NCBI GenBank assembly: GCA_030640045.1
Contig: DAOWKF010000053.1
Span: forward strand, 1 to 6,015
From: Candidatus Omnitrophota bacterium
GTDB lineage: Bacteria; NPL-UPA2; BS750m-G34
Direction: 5' to 3'
DNA: 6,015 bases
Program-made: the position numbers and the translations under genes
The notes under the pieces: generated by a model
Seen by the model: the letters and a program-made list of their open reading frames with translations, nothing else
The model's database searches: none
Told to the model about the DNA's origin: nothing
Shown: positions 5,275 through 6,015 of the stretch, piece by piece
How positions within the stretch are numbered: the first letter of the stretch is position 1
How the letters are laid out: the number at the start of each line of letters is the position of its first letter

Positions 5275-6015
5275 GAATGTGCTGGGAAGGGGGTTAGAAG
5301 CCCTTATCTCTTCTAAACCCAGGGAGGAGCGTGCAGTGCCGGAGATAAAAGAAGGTGAGGGTGCCAATTTTATTCCAATAGATAAAATAGTTACATCTTC
5401 TACTCAACCGAGGCTTAATTTTAATAAGCAAAAGATGGCTGAGTTAATCATGTCGGTCAAAGAAAAAGGAGTGGTTGAACCTATTCTGGTGCGGCCCAGG
5501 AATGATAAGTATGAAATTATAGCCGGGGAAAGAAGGTGGAGGGCAGCTACTGAAGCCGGGTTTGATACTATCCAGGTTCTCATAAAAAATGTTTCAGATA
5601 AAGAGGCGCTTGAGATGTCCTTGATTGAGAATATCCAGCGCGAGGATTTAAATTCCTTAGAAGAGGCCAAGGCCTATCAGTTTCTGATGGATGAATATAA
5701 AATCAGTCATGAGGAAATAGCCAGGGCTCTTGGGAAAGATCGTTCCACAGTATCCAATACTATACGTCTATTAAAATTGCCGGAAACCATACAGCAAGAG
5801 ATTCGAAACGAAAATTTGACAATGGGGCATGCGAGGGCACTACTCAGTTTAGAGGATTCAGCGCGTCAGAAATTAATTGCTAAAAAAATAGTGAAGAAGG
5901 GACTTTCTGTTAGAGCAACAGAGCTGCTTGTTAAGAAAGATATGGGAACGCATATTAAGCCTAAAGAAAAGCAGAGAGATCCTCACCTGTCAAGAATTGC
6001 CGAAGAACTTCAACA
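5267..6015 (+). CDS. parB: chromosome partitioning protein ParB (Spo0J family), 3' end outside the window
   Basis: The first 249 residues of ParB, the parS-binding CTPase that loads as a sliding clamp around the origin and stimulates ParA. The open frame reaches the right edge without a stop. It begins MAKNVLGRGLEALIS, the typical N-terminal ParA-interacting segment. The ParB/Srx nucleotide-binding domain follows (about 34-125), with QPR (47-49), the CTP-binding motif GERRWRA (87-93) and ENIQREDL (121-128). A helix-turn-helix that reads parS (about 146-166, EEIARALGKDRSTVSN) and the MGHARALL segment (186-193) come next. The C-terminal dimerisation domain is only beginning at about 238. Typical length is about 280-300, so perhaps 30-50 residues are missing. 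The start overlaps the parA stop by 8 bases behind a strong ribosome binding site. Its two likely target sites lie upstream in and at the end of mnmG. Confidence 0.96.
   Translation, partial: MAKNVLGRGLEALISSKPREERAVPEIKEGEGANFIPIDKIVTSSTQPRLNFNKQKMAELIMSVKEKGVVEPILVRPRNDKYEIIAGERRWRAATEAGFDTIQVLIKNVSDKEALEMSLIENIQREDLNSLEEAKAYQFLMDEYKISHEEIARALGKDRSTVSNTIRLLKLPETIQQEIRNENLTMGHARALLSLEDSARQKLIAKKIVKKGLSVRATELLVKKDMGTHIKPKEKQRDPHLSRIAEELQ

Noticed and set aside
4674..5670. Minus-strand open frames opposite parA and parB
   Set aside because: They lie wholly within well-conserved parA and parB coding sequence.

Overview
The window is a compact piece of bacterial chromosome around a replication-origin/partition locus. 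It carries rpmH - yidD - yidC - a one-domain jag - mnmG - parA - parB, all on the + strand. parB runs off the right edge. YidC has a large N-terminal periplasmic domain, so the cell has an outer membrane (Gram-negative type). The base composition is A+T-leaning. The shortened gene order fits an uncultivated lineage, possibly something like Omnitrophota or another PVC-side candidate phylum. That placement is a guess; nothing here fixes the phylum.

Layout. Bases 1-208 hold no gene. They contain two DnaA boxes, a very A+T-rich stretch, and a textbook sigma70-type promoter (TTGACA, 17 bp, TATAAT) whose -10 overlaps a third, near-perfect DnaA box. This is a candidate oriC or oriC-edge region in the usual place next to rpmH. 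The promoter should drive rpmH, yidD, yidC and jag, which are packed with gaps or overlaps of a few bases. Bases 2471-2681 form a G+C-rich, hairpin-containing intergenic island that looks like a degenerate REP-type element. mnmG follows, with two parS sites: one inside its coding sequence and one spanning its stop codon. A short intergenic region then carries a parA promoter with a perfect DnaA box between -35 and -10. parA and parB overlap by 8 bases.

How the genes work together. rpmH, yidD and yidC link ribosome assembly and membrane-protein insertion. mnmG modifies the wobble uridine of tRNAs. parA, parB and parS segregate the chromosome origin. DnaA sites at both promoters suggest that replication initiation and partition are co-regulated here (inference).

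The main departures from the common order rpmH-rnpA-yidD-yidC-jag-mnmE-mnmG-rsmG-parA-parB are the absence of rnpA, mnmE and rsmG, and the reduction of jag to its N-terminal domain. I found no CRISPR array, transposase, tRNA, rRNA or defence system. The window is a conserved core locus with interesting regulatory and gene-loss details, not an obvious new system.
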